A stretch of 43,183 nucleotides of DNA. It comes from Spirochaetia bacterium UBA2205 (GTDB lineage: Bacteria > Spirochaetota > UBA4802 > UB4802). The notes under the pieces are model-generated. The model saw only the letters and a list, made by a program, of their open reading frames with translations, searched no databases and was not told where the DNA came from. The translations under genes were made by a program, and so were the position numbers. This document shows, piece after piece, positions 16,456 through 26,152 of the stretch; within the stretch, counting starts at the first letter, position 1; the number at the start of each line of letters is the position of its first letter. Location of the stretch: the NCBI GenBank assembly GCA_002328585.1, contig DCUV01000011.1:5748-48930 (forward strand). Reading direction: 5' to 3'.

Positions 16456-16911
16456 TTATAAATGTTTATATAATAACAGATTAAACAATCTTGCAATAAA
16501 ATAAGCACCACAAAATAAAAAGAAAGGCATTGTAAAAAAGAATATTAAAATTTCTTCAAATCTTACCACAGTAGAATGTAATACTTTTTTACCAAAATAA
16601 TTAAAATGATAATTTTGCGGATCTTTTATACGTATAAAAATAGCTCGTGCAATACTTATTTTAATAAATAACATAATGAGCATTATAAATCCTGTCATAA
16701 GCCACAGCAGAAGCTTAAAGTCAACCTCTTTGACATTTTGTGGATGTATTATGGCTAAAGCAGTTATTCCACCAGCTAACAATATATTGCTGATAGTTGT
16801 ATTAATGAAGCCTTTTAAATATTTATTTTCTCTTCGTAAGACATATAATACAAGCGAATATATATGGAAAGAAAAAGAAATTTGCAATACTATAAAAAGG
16901 ACAATTAACAT
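16456..16911 (-). CDS. Four-helix integral membrane protein, function unknown
   Basis: The 151-residue hydrophobic protein has predicted membrane segments near residues 3-24, 38-57, 68-87 and 118-146, with a basic loop (KISIARAIFIRIKDPQNYHF) after the third. There are no charged residues in the helices that suggest a transporter and no motif I recognise. AGGAAG precedes the ATG. About 110 bases with no visible gene lie on each side. It falls between rodA and the queC group, but spacing gives no operon link to either. Confidence 0.65.
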   Translation of the reverse strand: MLIVLFIVLQISFSFHIYSLVLYVLRRENKYLKGFINTTISNILLAGGITALAIIHPQNVKEVDFKLLLWLMTGFIMLIMLFIKISIARAIFIRIKDPQNYHFNYFGKKVLHSTVVRFEEILIFFFTMPFFLFCGAYFIARLFNLLLYKHL

Positions 16912-17021
16912 TAGTCTTCCTATATAATCGAAATCAAAAATAAAATCCCATTATAGTATACATAAAGGTAAATAATTTGCAAGCATTCTTTATTTTATTT
17001 TATTTTTTATATAATAAAAAA

Positions 17022-18338
17022 TTATCTTGTGCGTGAATCAATACTAATAAGAATACCAATACTTAACAATGACATGATCAAGTTTGAGCCACCATATGAA
17101 AGAAATGTTAAAGGCAAACCGGTTACTGGCATTATGCCTAAAGCCATACCAATATTAATAATTACATGAAAAAATATCATGCATGTTATACCTCCGGCAA
17201 GTAGCATCCCAAATTTATCCTGAGTTTTTAAAGCAATCATAAATCCTTTATAAAGTACATATCCAAATAATAAAAGTACAATAACAGCTCCAATGAAACC
17301 CCATTCTTCAGAAATTACCGAAAAGATAAAATCAGTAGATTTTTCTGGTAAAAAGCCCAATTGCGACTGTGATCCTTTTAAAAAGCCTTTACCAATAATG
17401 CCACCCGATCCAATAGCAATTTTAGATTGTATGACATTGTATCCTGAGCCATATGGATCAAGATCAGGATTGAGAAAAACAAGGATTCGCCTTTTTTGAT
17501 ATTCTTTTAAAAATTTTTGAATAATTACTGATAGGAACAACCCTGCTGAAATAATAAATGAGGGTATATAGATAGCCCTATATACTTTTGAATTAAAAAA
17601 GAAATAAAGAATGAAACTTATAATAGAAACTGCTAATAAAGAACCAGATATAATATATAACAATTCATTCCCTTTTAAAAATGAAAAAAAACCTCCTGAA
17701 ATATTAATACCACTCCATTCAATATAGGTAAGCATCATTGGAACAAATAATGCTATAGTTGCTACACCTAATATTGATATAAGCTGAAGTATATCTGCTC
17801 CACCTAAAAAGAGTAATGCAAAAAAAATGGGAATAAATATCATTGCAGTTCCAAAATCAGGCTGCATATAAATAAGTAGCACCGGAACTCCAACAATTGC
17901 AAAAGGTATAAACAATTCGCGCAAACGCTTAATGTCAAATTGTCGTAATTCAAGATATTTTGATAATAACAGAATAGTAGCTAATTTCATAAATTCAGAT
18001 GGCTGAATAGCAAAAAAACCAAAATTAATCCACGCACGTGTATTACGTATTTTTGCACCAAAAATTGTTGTAAGGATAAGGAAAAATAAAACCACCAGAT
18101 AAATATAAAGAGAGTAATCACCTAAAATCCTATAATGAACTCTTGAAATTGCAAACATACATATAATGCCTAATATAAACCATAAAAGCTGCTTTTTATA
18201 TAAACCACTATTTACCTTCTCAATTGGGTCAAAACCAGTAGCATAAATCGTTATTATACCTATCAAAATCAAGGCAATGATTGAAATTAAAAGCTTTATA
18301 TCATATTCCTGAAAAGAAGATCGTATGGTTTTAAACAT
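17022..18338 (-). CDS. rodA: Rod-shape peptidoglycan polymerase RodA (SEDS family)
   Basis: The 438-residue, about ten-helix SEDS protein polymerises lipid II into glycan strands with PBP2 during cell elongation. Family signatures are GARIRNT/ARAWINFGFFAIQPSEFMK-like sequence after the fourth helix, the STDFIFSVISEEWGF loop and the C-terminal LPFLSYGGSNL. Its length is slightly above E. coli RodA (370) because of an extended central part around residues 215-260. Its ATG overlaps the PBP2 stop codon by one base (TAATG), so translation is coupled and the two polymerase partners are made together. It is the last gene of the mre operon. Confidence 0.95.
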   Translation of the reverse strand: MFKTIRSSFQEYDIKLLISIIALILIGIITIYATGFDPIEKVNSGLYKKQLLWFILGIICMFAISRVHYRILGDYSLYIYLVVLFFLILTTIFGAKIRNTRAWINFGFFAIQPSEFMKLATILLLSKYLELRQFDIKRLRELFIPFAIVGVPVLLIYMQPDFGTAMIFIPIFFALLFLGGADILQLISILGVATIALFVPMMLTYIEWSGINISGGFFSFLKGNELLYIISGSLLAVSIISFILYFFFNSKVYRAIYIPSFIISAGLFLSVIIQKFLKEYQKRRILVFLNPDLDPYGSGYNVIQSKIAIGSGGIIGKGFLKGSQSQLGFLPEKSTDFIFSVISEEWGFIGAVIVLLLFGYVLYKGFMIALKTQDKFGMLLAGGITCMIFFHVIINIGMALGIMPVTGLPLTFLSYGGSNLIMSLLSIGILISIDSRTR

Positions 18339-20164
18339 TAAAAGTATCCTTTCTTAATCAGAGTTGTAAAAACCTGTTCAGCTATAGGCACAGCTGTAGC
18401 AGCACCAGCAATACCATATTCTACCATAACAACTATCGCCACCACCTTTTCCGGATGACTATCATAAGGACCAAACCCTACAAACCATGCATGCTGGCTA
18501 ACATCTTCCTGACGTTTTGAACGTGTCTGAGCTGTCCCTGTTTTACCACACATCTGAACCTTCAGATATCCCAATCGCGCAGCAGTACCATTGACAACTG
18601 CCATGCGCATACCTTGCTTAATAGTATTAAGAGTTGTTGGTGATAATGGAATCTCCCGTAATTTTTCTGGTATAACTACCGAAACAACTGATGTATTATC
18701 AATGGAACGAATTTCTTTAATACAATGTGGTTTGAAAACAACACCCGAATTAACAATTGCTGATAAAAAATCCATCATGCCAATAGGAGTTACCAGTATA
18801 AATCCCTGCCCAATGGACAGATTAACGGTATCACCATCAAACCATGGCTGACCAAAAGTTTTTAATTTCCATTTTTTTGATGGTATAAATCCGGTGATTT
18901 CACCCGGTATATCTATACCTGAAGTTTCTGCAAGACCTAAATAACCGGCATAATTAAATATGGTTGTTGGCCCTAATTTTAATCCTAATTGATAAAAATA
19001 AACACTGCATGATCTTGCTATAGCCCATAATAAATTTACTGATCCATGTGCTTGATAACAATAAAAGTCTCTGTCAACATATCCTTTTAAGGTATACTTC
19101 CCTGGACAGTACCGGGTAATTGCGGGATCCCATTTTTCTTCCTCCAGGGCTGCAATAGAAGTTACTAATTTAAATGTTGATGCAGGAGGATATCGCGATT
19201 GAATAGCCCTGTTTAGAAAAGGTTTATTTTTATCATTATTTAATTCAGTGATTATCTTTATATTATTTTTTGAGATGATAAGATTTGGATCGTAATCCGG
19301 TTTGCTAACTATACTTATTATTTCACCGGTAGCCGGTTTCATAACAATAACCGAACCCCTGTTATCCCCTAACGCTGTATACGCAGTTTTCTGTACATCA
19401 TAATCAAGAGTTAAAACAATATTATACCCTGATTTAGGATGCTGTCCTATTTCTTCGCCTTCTGTTCTATTTTTGGCATCAACGATTCTACGAACATATC
19501 CATCAACACCTCGCAAAATTGAATCATACTGCCGTTCAATACCTGCTTTTCCAATTTTTTGATAGTATTTGTATCCCACATCCTTGTATGTATTATATTC
19601 TTCTTTCGTTAAACTTCCAATATAGCCTATTACGTGCGAAAACATATTATTGAAGGGATATACTCTCACCGGTGCATCTTCCCACATTATGTTAGGAAAT
19701 TTATCCTGATTTGTAGCGATAGTTACTACAATATCAAACGGAACATCTTCTTGAATGATATATCTGTTGTAGGGATTTGTTGACTTTAAATCTGTCAGGA
19801 TTTCTTCATATGGCAATTGTAACAGAGCACATATATTTTTGATAGCATAATAAAATTGATTTTTTTCTTTATACTGAGCAGGGATTACAATAATATTAAA
19901 AGCAGGGCGATTTGTTGCCAAAACGATGTTCTGTTTATCAGTAGAAAAATTTCTATCATAAATTTCTCCTCTTGAAGCAGGCAATGGAATATTATTTTCC
20001 ATATTCATTCTGGACTTTTCTGAAAATTCCCTGCCCTGGAAAATCTGTAAATTAATAAGTTGCAAAAAAAATATTGCAAACATGCAGATAATAATAATGC
20101 CTATAACATATAATCGCTTTCTAAATTCTTCTATGATTTTTGTTCTAACGGATGCAAATTGCAT
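18338..20164 (-). CDS. mrdA: Penicillin-binding protein 2 (elongation transpeptidase)
   Basis: The 608-residue class B PBP cross-links peptidoglycan for side-wall growth together with RodA. It has one N-terminal membrane anchor (17-40), a dimerisation domain with SRGEIYDRN, and a transpeptidase domain with ASTFK (S329-x2-K332) and KTGTAQ (541-546). The second motif, usually SxN or SxD, reads S385-C-S387 before VYFYQLG, so the polar third residue is a serine. It sits between mreD (3-base gap) and rodA (one-base overlap). Two copies of the iterated 9-mer lie in this gene, in different frames. Confidence 0.95.
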   Translation of the reverse strand: MQFASVRTKIIEEFRKRLYVIGIIIICMFAIFFLQLINLQIFQGREFSEKSRMNMENNIPLPASRGEIYDRNFSTDKQNIVLATNRPAFNIIVIPAQYKEKNQFYYAIKNICALLQLPYEEILTDLKSTNPYNRYIIQEDVPFDIVVTIATNQDKFPNIMWEDAPVRVYPFNNMFSHVIGYIGSLTKEEYNTYKDVGYKYYQKIGKAGIERQYDSILRGVDGYVRRIVDAKNRTEGEEIGQHPKSGYNIVLTLDYDVQKTAYTALGDNRGSVIVMKPATGEIISIVSKPDYDPNLIISKNNIKIITELNNDKNKPFLNRAIQSRYPPASTFKLVTSIAALEEEKWDPAITRYCPGKYTLKGYVDRDFYCYQAHGSVNLLWAIARSCSVYFYQLGLKLGPTTIFNYAGYLGLAETSGIDIPGEITGFIPSKKWKLKTFGQPWFDGDTVNLSIGQGFILVTPIGMMDFLSAIVNSGVVFKPHCIKEIRSIDNTSVVSVVIPEKLREIPLSPTTLNTIKQGMRMAVVNGTAARLGYLKVQMCGKTGTAQTRSKRQEDVSQHAWFVGFGPYDSHPEKVVAIVVMVEYGIAGAATAVPIAEQVFTTLIKKGYF

Positions 20165-20167
20165 AAT

Positions 20168-20668
20168 CTATCGGCCTTCCCTGGACAACTCCTGCTCAAA
20201 AATTTTATCAAATAAAAAAAACAATGGCGGGGATAGTAATGCATTATAAAAAGACTCGGGTAAAATTATTGATGTAACAGATGACAATGCCCCTTCATGG
20301 AAAAGATAGGCTAATATTAAAGTTATTACTCCTTTGGCAATAGATGCAATAAAGATCAATAAAAATATTGTGAATAAATTTTCTTTAAAGATTGACCTCC
20401 CAAAAAAGCCAATTATAAAGCCTAATGCCATTTTGGGAAATGCCATAAACCCTAAAGGGGAATTTGATATGGCATCATTTAGTATACCTCCAATAAATCC
20501 GGTTACCTCACCATATAAAGAACCAAAACTATAGGCAAAATACACAATGACAATAAAAACTAAATCAGGTTTAACACCTCCTATACGTAAAACATCAAAT
20601 GAAGAATGCCCCTGTATTATCAAAGATGCTAATACTAATGCTCCTGTTATAATATACATTAATATCAT
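20168..20668 (-). CDS. mreD: Rod-shape-determining protein MreD
   Basis: The 166-residue protein has five to six hydrophobic helices and the MreD-type segment LRIGGVKPDLVFIVIVYFAY followed by GEVTGFIGGILNDAI. MreD is an inner-membrane partner of MreC in the elongation complex. It overlaps the mreC stop by four bases (ATGA), and the mrdA start follows three bases after its own stop. Confidence 0.92.
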   Translation of the reverse strand: MILMYIITGALVLASLIIQGHSSFDVLRIGGVKPDLVFIVIVYFAYSFGSLYGEVTGFIGGILNDAISNSPLGFMAFPKMALGFIIGFFGRSIFKENLFTIFLLIFIASIAKGVITLILAYLFHEGALSSVTSIILPESFYNALLSPPLFFLFDKIFEQELSREGR

Positions 20669-21534
20669 TGTTGTATTTCTTCCTCTGTTAGTTTTAAAAT
20701 TTCGAGGTCCGGTTCTTTTTTTATAACGATAACATTTTCAATAAGGTCAAAATTAATATATGGTTTCACCAGTACACGCTGGAACGCACCTGATTCAGAA
20801 GGGAATGATCGTATTGCCACTCCCACTAATAGTCCTTGCGGAAATACACCTCCCTGACCGGATGTAATGACAATATCCCCTGCTTTAATAGTTGCTGTTT
20901 TATCCACATAATCTACAATGCACATTTTACCTATTGCAGAATAACCACTCAAAAGTCCAGGGTAACGACTTTCTTGAAAAACAACTCCAATCTTTAAATC
21001 GGGTGAAATAATTGGCAATATTCTTGAGATTGAACCTCTTACTTCTATTATCTTTCCAATGATAGCTTTCTCATCACCAAAAAAAGCTACAACAGGCATA
21101 TTTACCTTGATACCATCAGAGCTTCCTCTATTTATAATGATTGTTCTGAACCAATTATCTGGATCTTTTGATATTATAGTAGATAGAACAGAGTCATAGG
21201 GTAATCGCTCGTTAAGACCCAGGAGATTTCTTAACTGTTGATTTTCTCTTTTTATTTCTTCAACTTCTTCAGTAATCGATTCATAATATTGCAACCGTGC
21301 CCTTGTTTTTTCCAATTCTTCCTGTGCATTTCTTAATTGGGAAAATCCTGACCATAGTAGTGAAATATTGGTCTGAATTGCATGATATAATTTCTGAAAT
21401 GGAAAAATTACCATATTTCCAGCCCCTTCAACCACATTGGTTGCTCGTGACGATTGAATAGAGAGAGAAATAAAGCAAAATAATGTAAATACTATAAAAA
21501 GTATTAACGCTTTATGTCGTGTAAAGAATTCCAC
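20665..21534 (-). CDS. mreC: Rod-shape-determining protein MreC
   Basis: The 289-residue protein has one N-terminal membrane segment (about 9-27), a coiled coil (about 65-105, QLRNAQEELEKTRARLQYYE and on) and a periplasmic beta-domain with NRGSSDGIKVNMPVV and TSGQGGVFPQGLLVG, both conserved in MreC. MreC activates PBP2/RodA from the periplasmic side. It lies 94 bases downstream of mreB and overlaps mreD by four bases. Confidence 0.95.
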   Translation of the reverse strand: MEFFTRHKALILFIVFTLFCFISLSIQSSRATNVVEGAGNMVIFPFQKLYHAIQTNISLLWSGFSQLRNAQEELEKTRARLQYYESITEEVEEIKRENQQLRNLLGLNERLPYDSVLSTIISKDPDNWFRTIIINRGSSDGIKVNMPVVAFFGDEKAIIGKIIEVRGSISRILPIISPDLKIGVVFQESRYPGLLSGYSAIGKMCIVDYVDKTATIKAGDIVITSGQGGVFPQGLLVGVAIRSFPSESGAFQRVLVKPYINFDLIENVIVIKKEPDLEILKLTEEEIQQ

Positions 21535-21628
21535 TTTGTACCTAATTAATTGTATTAAATAAATACTCCTGCATGACCTGCAAGAGCATTTTGATGATAA
21601 TTAAGATAATAAATTACACTATTATAAT

Positions 21629-22654
21629 CTATTTCAAATTTGACCTATAGAGATTTTTAATCTCTTCAAGGAATTTTCCAGCACCCATCACAACACAGGT
21701 AAGTGGATTTTCAGCCCTTATAACAGGAACTCCCGTTTCTTTGCTAATGTATTTATCCAGACCTTTAAGCAGTGAGCCACCACCGGATAATACTATACCA
21801 CGCTCAACTATGTCAGCAGCTAATTCGGGAGGGGTTCGTTCCAATGTATGTTTGATAGCATCCAGAATCTGATCAACTGGCTCTTTGAGCGCTTTTCTAA
21901 TCTCAGTAGAATCAATTTCCAGTGTTCTTGGCAAACCTGATATTGCGTCACGCCCTTTCAATTCCATTGTTTCAATCTTCTTTTCCGGGAACGCATTACC
22001 AACCCTGAACTTAACATCCTCAGCCATGCGTTCACCAATTACAAGGTTATACTGTGTCCGCATATATTTTATGATGGCTTCATCAAATTCATCACCTGCA
22101 ATCCTTACGGAATCAGCAATAACCATACCACCCAATGAAATAACTGCTATTTCAGTTGTCCCGCCTCCAATATCAACGATCATATGTCCTGCGGGCTCAT
22201 GTATTGGTATATTTGCGCCAATGGCAGCCGCCAATGCTTCTTCTATGAGATATATTTCCCTGGCACCTGCCTGCTCCGCCGACTCTCGTACCGCACGCTT
22301 TTCCACCTCGGTGATACCAGAGGGAACCCCAATTACTACCCGTGGTCTAACCAATGTTGATCGTTTGTGAACTTTCTGGATAAAATATCGTATCATTTTC
22401 TCAACAGTTTCAAAATCAGCTATGACGCCATCCTTCATAGGACGTATTGCTACAATATCGCCAGGAGTTCTTCCCAGCATTCTTTTTGCTTCATGCCCAA
22501 CTGCCAGCACTTTACCGGTACTTGTTTGAACAGCCACAACCGATGGTTCACTTAATACAATACCCTGCCCTTTTACATGAACCAATGTATTAGCAGTACC
22601 TAAATCAATCCCCATATCATTTGAAAATAAGCTATAAACAGAATCAAAGATCAT
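21629..22654 (-). CDS. mreB: Rod-shape-determining actin homologue MreB
   Basis: The 341-residue bacterial actin has the phosphate-1 loop DLGTANT (17-23), VGVPSGITEVEKRAV, the phosphate-2 loop DIGGGTTEIAV and the adenosine motif LSGGGSLLKGL. It forms membrane-bound filaments that orient the elongation machinery. It is the first gene of the mreB-mreC-mreD-mrdA-rodA run and has a plausible promoter directly upstream. Confidence 0.97.
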   Translation of the reverse strand: MIFDSVYSLFSNDMGIDLGTANTLVHVKGQGIVLSEPSVVAVQTSTGKVLAVGHEAKRMLGRTPGDIVAIRPMKDGVIADFETVEKMIRYFIQKVHKRSTLVRPRVVIGVPSGITEVEKRAVRESAEQAGAREIYLIEEALAAAIGANIPIHEPAGHMIVDIGGGTTEIAVISLGGMVIADSVRIAGDEFDEAIIKYMRTQYNLVIGERMAEDVKFRVGNAFPEKKIETMELKGRDAISGLPRTLEIDSTEIRKALKEPVDQILDAIKHTLERTPPELAADIVERGIVLSGGGSLLKGLDKYISKETGVPVIRAENPLTCVVMGAGKFLEEIKNLYRSNLK

Positions 22655-22711
22655 AATATGTTTACCTTTTTAGTCAAAATATTGATTAACAGTAAAACTA
22701 TTTGCATTTGA

Positions 22712-22738
22712 ATGATACTTTGCTATTTTTTTTGTCAA
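22712..22738 (-). promoter_or_regulatory. Probable sigma-70-type promoter for the mreB operon
   Basis: Reading the minus strand, TTGACA (22738-22733) is followed 15 bases later by TATCAT (22717-22712), about 58 bases before the mreB ATG. The spacer is shorter than the optimal 17, but both hexamers are close to consensus. Confidence 0.5.
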
Positions 22739-22782
22739 GCTATTATCATGAATTTTTTTAATATCAGATAAAAAATAAATTT

Positions 22783-23778
22783 TTACATAACCCCTAACAA
22801 CCGTTTTGCTTCAACATTCTCAGAATCAAGAAGCAACACCTCGCTCCACACTGCTTTTGCCTGGGCAATATTTCCTACGGCAGAATAAACTTTACCTAAC
22901 CACAGTTTACACTGTATATCTTGATTATCTATCTGCAATGCAGCATTGAGATGTTCCAGTGATTCTGTATATATGCCTTTTTTATAAAATATCTTCCCTA
23001 ATTCTATATGTACAGCTTTAATAATGGCGTTATCCATTGAATTTTTCAAAATATTCCTGTACTCAATAATAGCATTGCTCTGCTGATTAGCATATAAATA
23101 TGATGCGGCTAAAAACATCCTTCCTTCACTATTATCAGAGACACCTTTCAACTTAACCAGTTCAAGCCCCTCTTCAGTATGACCGCTTTTGATAGCTATC
23201 AATGAATACAATCGAGCATTATCTATGGATAGTTTACTTATATTTGATACTTTTTGAATAATAGTGTATATCTCATTAATAGGATAAAACCTGCTTGCAT
23301 AAAGTGATGAGGCAAGAATAACTCTTGTAGTATCATCTATCGATGATCTGCCACCAAAAGCCAATCCTTTATTAATCGCTTTAATAGCATTGATCAAATT
23401 TTGTTTTGCTTCATTAGAGATGGTATCCAGAGTATTTTCATCGTATAATGCATATACCGGAATATTGCTGATAGAGGATGCATATAAATAATAAACCGTT
23501 CCAGCCAGATAATAAGCATCGCTGTTTGAAGGATTACTCTCAACATACTTATTTGCAGCTATACATAAATCTTTCAATTGCCCCTGCCGCATTTCATTAT
23601 CACTTTGCTTGACTGCCATATCAACTTTATACTGCAATTTATTTAATGTATATTTCCAGAAAAAGATGTATTGATGATATTCCTGAACAATATAAATAAC
23701 TATTGCCACTAAAAGGATATTAATAATTAATTTTGTTGTATTTCTTTTTCGCTGTTTTGATTTGTATCGATAATACAT
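22783..23778 (-). CDS. Membrane-anchored TPR-repeat protein
   Basis: The 331-residue protein has a basic N-terminus (KSKQRKRNTTK), one membrane segment (about 16-34) and a large periplasmic or cytoplasmic body. TPR-type helices are visible around 60-95 and in several units from about 210 to 331 (KIFYKKGIYTESLEHLNAAL; KVYSAVGNIAQAKAVWSEVL). TPR proteins are usually scaffolds; no enzyme motif is present. It follows the next gene upstream by five bases, whose end contains its GGAAGG ribosome site, so the two are co-translated. The pair lies just upstream of mreB on the same strand, with a separate promoter between. Confidence 0.8.
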   Translation of the reverse strand: MYYRYKSKQRKRNTTKLIINILLVAIVIYIVQEYHQYIFFWKYTLNKLQYKVDMAVKQSDNEMRQGQLKDLCIAANKYVESNPSNSDAYYLAGTVYYLYASSISNIPVYALYDENTLDTISNEAKQNLINAIKAINKGLAFGGRSSIDDTTRVILASSLYASRFYPINEIYTIIQKVSNISKLSIDNARLYSLIAIKSGHTEEGLELVKLKGVSDNSEGRMFLAASYLYANQQSNAIIEYRNILKNSMDNAIIKAVHIELGKIFYKKGIYTESLEHLNAALQIDNQDIQCKLWLGKVYSAVGNIAQAKAVWSEVLLLDSENVEAKRLLGVM

Positions 23779-23783
23779 ACTTG

Positions 23784-24440
23784 TTAACCTTCCTGTTTGT
23801 GAGATTCAACAAACTGTTTATATTCATTTTCAATAAATAATAGTATATCAGATTCATTGTTGAGCAGTAAACAATTAACACCCTGTTTACCTTTTAACGT
23901 AAAAAGCATATAGTTATCATGTACTTTTAAATTATTTATTCTATAAAAGTCATAGCGATAGAGTTTATTATTAATAGAAATATTGATGCCCTGCTGTTTA
24001 TATCGCAAGGTCCCGGCTCCTATCCTTGTTAATGAACTCCAATTTCCTGAACGCATACCGCTTTCAATATCCCCAATAGTTCCGCTACTATCCACATACA
24101 TAACAACATCAAAAATACCATCTTTTTGATAGGATTGTTCATCTATAGAAATAACTTCTGATTTTGGATTGCTACTTGCAGGTGTAGTATCAATCGGTGT
24201 TTCATCTTTCAGTATAGAATCAAAGTCTATATCAATGTCAGGCATGTCATCAGAATCCATTGTTTCATGGTATTGCTCCTTGCCATTGTGCATGGAGTGT
24301 GATGACATTTCAACATCAAGATTAGGCACATATCGGTCATGAGGAATATTGGACATAATGGTATGTTCAAAAAATTCCGAATAGAGTACAACTATGATAC
24401 CCACTATGACACTGATTACCGCAATGTATAAAACAACCAT
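23784..24440 (-). CDS. Single-pass membrane protein of unknown function, coupled to the TPR protein
   Basis: The 218-residue protein has one N-terminal membrane segment (about 3-20), then an acidic, low-complexity linker (residues 40-110, with DSDDMPDIDIDFDSIL) and a compact C-terminal domain of about 100 residues (VVMYVDSSGTIGDIESGMRS to the end) rich in beta-strand-like sequence. I do not recognise a family. AGGA precedes the ATG, and the stop overlaps the ribosome site of the downstream TPR gene. A partner role with that TPR protein in the envelope is inference. Confidence 0.65.
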   Translation of the reverse strand: MVVLYIAVISVIVGIIVVLYSEFFEHTIMSNIPHDRYVPNLDVEMSSHSMHNGKEQYHETMDSDDMPDIDIDFDSILKDETPIDTTPASSNPKSEVISIDEQSYQKDGIFDVVMYVDSSGTIGDIESGMRSGNWSSLTRIGAGTLRYKQQGINISINNKLYRYDFYRINNLKVHDNYMLFTLKGKQGVNCLLLNNESDILLFIENEYKQFVESHKQEG

Positions 24441-24553
24441 AATACTATCCTGTATATTTCACTGGAATTGCAACATGAATGATTGATGGAGAAAACCACT
24501 CATCATTATTGTCGAAAGATAAATTTTACAAGTCAAGGATTAATTCAAAAAAA

Positions 24554-25504
24554 TTACCGCATTTTCCATAAACCTGCTTTCAGGTAAGGTTCCTTGTAAT
24601 AGGGGAAGTCATCAGGCTCATGTTCTAAAAATTGCAGGTCCCAGTTATCGGGATGTAATGATATATACTCATCATCTGAAATTGTAATAGTATTGATAGT
24701 GGTAAGGACATACCCATCTGAAACAATGGGTGCAATCAACATTAAAAATTCATTATAATGTTTTTTTACACTAAAATTGTGTCCTTTATTTCTGGAAAAT
24801 GTAGGCGGATCAAAAATCACAAAATGAAATGTATCATTATGTTTTGCAGCATATTTTAAAAATTTTTTGCAATCCATAGCAACAAAGTCCCTATTATCAT
24901 AACCAATTTGATTGAGCATATAATTTTGTTTAGCCCTATCTAACACGCTTTTTGACATATCAACATTGATTGCATGGTGTAATCCATTTTTCAATGCATG
25001 GACTGCAAATAGAGCGGTATAGCTAAAAAGATTACAGAGCTTTCCACCATTTGCATAATATGTTTCTAAACGCTGTCGCACTCCGCGCATATCAAGAAAA
25101 AGCCCTGTATTCTGGCCATTAATCAGATCAACACCTGCAGCAATGTCATTTTGCTTTACTATCAAAGGTACCGGTGGCATAGCTCCTGTTATACACACGC
25201 TTTTTCGTAGCTCTGTAATTTGTTGAGGATCATGAACTTTACTTCTATCTTTTAGTAGGATACCCTTTATTGCTCTATTGCAACATGCTAATATATTTAT
25301 ACAATGATCGCTTATCCTATGATATTCCTGATACAGGGAACTATCGTACACCTGTAATAAAAGATAGTCATCATAGCAATCAAGTATCAGTCCATAGCAA
25401 CCATCACCCCGTCCATTAACCAAACGGAACGCATTGGTGATAGTTTGCTTCAACAGGTTTTCCCGTTTATAAATTGCTGTTTCAATGTTTTTATAGATAG
25501 ACAT
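24554..25504 (-). CDS. RlmI/RlmK-type rRNA methyltransferase-like protein
   Basis: The 316-residue class I SAM-dependent methyltransferase is of the RlmI family. The signature GQNTGLFLDMRGVR (131-144) precedes the SAM-binding CNLFSYTALFAVHA, acidic VDMS (181-184), and the catalytic-loop FDPPTFSR (231-238). E. coli RlmI makes m5C1962 in 23S rRNA. The N-terminal RNA-binding part is shorter than in E. coli RlmI and the PUA domain is not evident, so the exact base modified is uncertain. Its ATG directly abuts the stop of the aldolase gene upstream (TAG then ATG). Confidence 0.85.
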   Translation of the reverse strand: MSIYKNIETAIYKRENLLKQTITNAFRLVNGRGDGCYGLILDCYDDYLLLQVYDSSLYQEYHRISDHCINILACCNRAIKGILLKDRSKVHDPQQITELRKSVCITGAMPPVPLIVKQNDIAAGVDLINGQNTGLFLDMRGVRQRLETYYANGGKLCNLFSYTALFAVHALKNGLHHAINVDMSKSVLDRAKQNYMLNQIGYDNRDFVAMDCKKFLKYAAKHNDTFHFVIFDPPTFSRNKGHNFSVKKHYNEFLMLIAPIVSDGYVLTTINTITISDDEYISLHPDNWDLQFLEHEPDDFPYYKEPYLKAGLWKMR

Positions 25505-26131
25505 CTATCGCGGCAAACAGGCAAGGATTTCGTTTATACGTTTTTCCAGATTTATATAATCGCCATGTTCTATCAGGTAACTATCGACAAGATACGACAA
25601 ACCACAGGCAACTACCTTTGGCACCGATAAATACTCTGCAATATGAGCAGGTTGAATACCACCCGTTGGAATGATTGAAAATGAAAACTTTGTAAACGGT
25701 TCAACAATAGCTTTTAAATAAGGTGCGCCGCCGCAATGCTGAGCAGGAAAAAATTTCAAAACATCAACATGCATTAGCAGTGCATGAGCTAATTCGGTAG
25801 GAGTTGTAAAACCAGGTATATAATATATATTTTTATATTTGTGCGATAGTTCTATTAATGCATCACTTACGCATGGTGAAACAATAAACATTGCTCCAGC
25901 ATCAACTGCTGCCTTAAAATCGTCATGAGTTATGACACTGCCAGCACCAATCATTGCATCAGGAAATGTATTTTTTAGAGCAGCAATGCAGTCAAGTGCC
26001 TGCGCAGTTCGTAATGTAACTTCAATACAACGTATACCGTGTTGCATTAAAAGCTCAAACATCTTGAGTGTTTTGGCAACATCATAAAAAACACCAATTG
26101 GGATAATAGGAATGCTAAACTGTAATGACAT
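25505..26131 (-). CDS. eda: KDPG/KHG aldolase (2-keto-3-deoxy-6-phosphogluconate aldolase)
   Basis: The 208-residue class I aldolase cleaves KDPG to pyruvate and glyceraldehyde-3-phosphate (Entner-Doudoroff and uronate pathways). The active-site glutamate is E37 (IEVTLRT) and the Schiff-base lysine K126 (VLKFFPA); GAGSV, FIVSPC and IPTGGI are also conserved. No edd or sugar-kinase gene is adjacent, and its position before an RNA methyltransferase gives no pathway context. Confidence 0.9.
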   Translation of the reverse strand: MSLQFSIPIIPIGVFYDVAKTLKMFELLMQHGIRCIEVTLRTAQALDCIAALKNTFPDAMIGAGSVITHDDFKAAVDAGAMFIVSPCVSDALIELSHKYKNIYYIPGFTTPTELAHALLMHVDVLKFFPAQHCGGAPYLKAIVEPFTKFSFSIIPTGGIQPAHIAEYLSVPKVVACGLSYLVDSYLIEHGDYINLEKRINEILACLPR

Positions 26132-26152
26132 AATTAATAATTTTAATTAATT

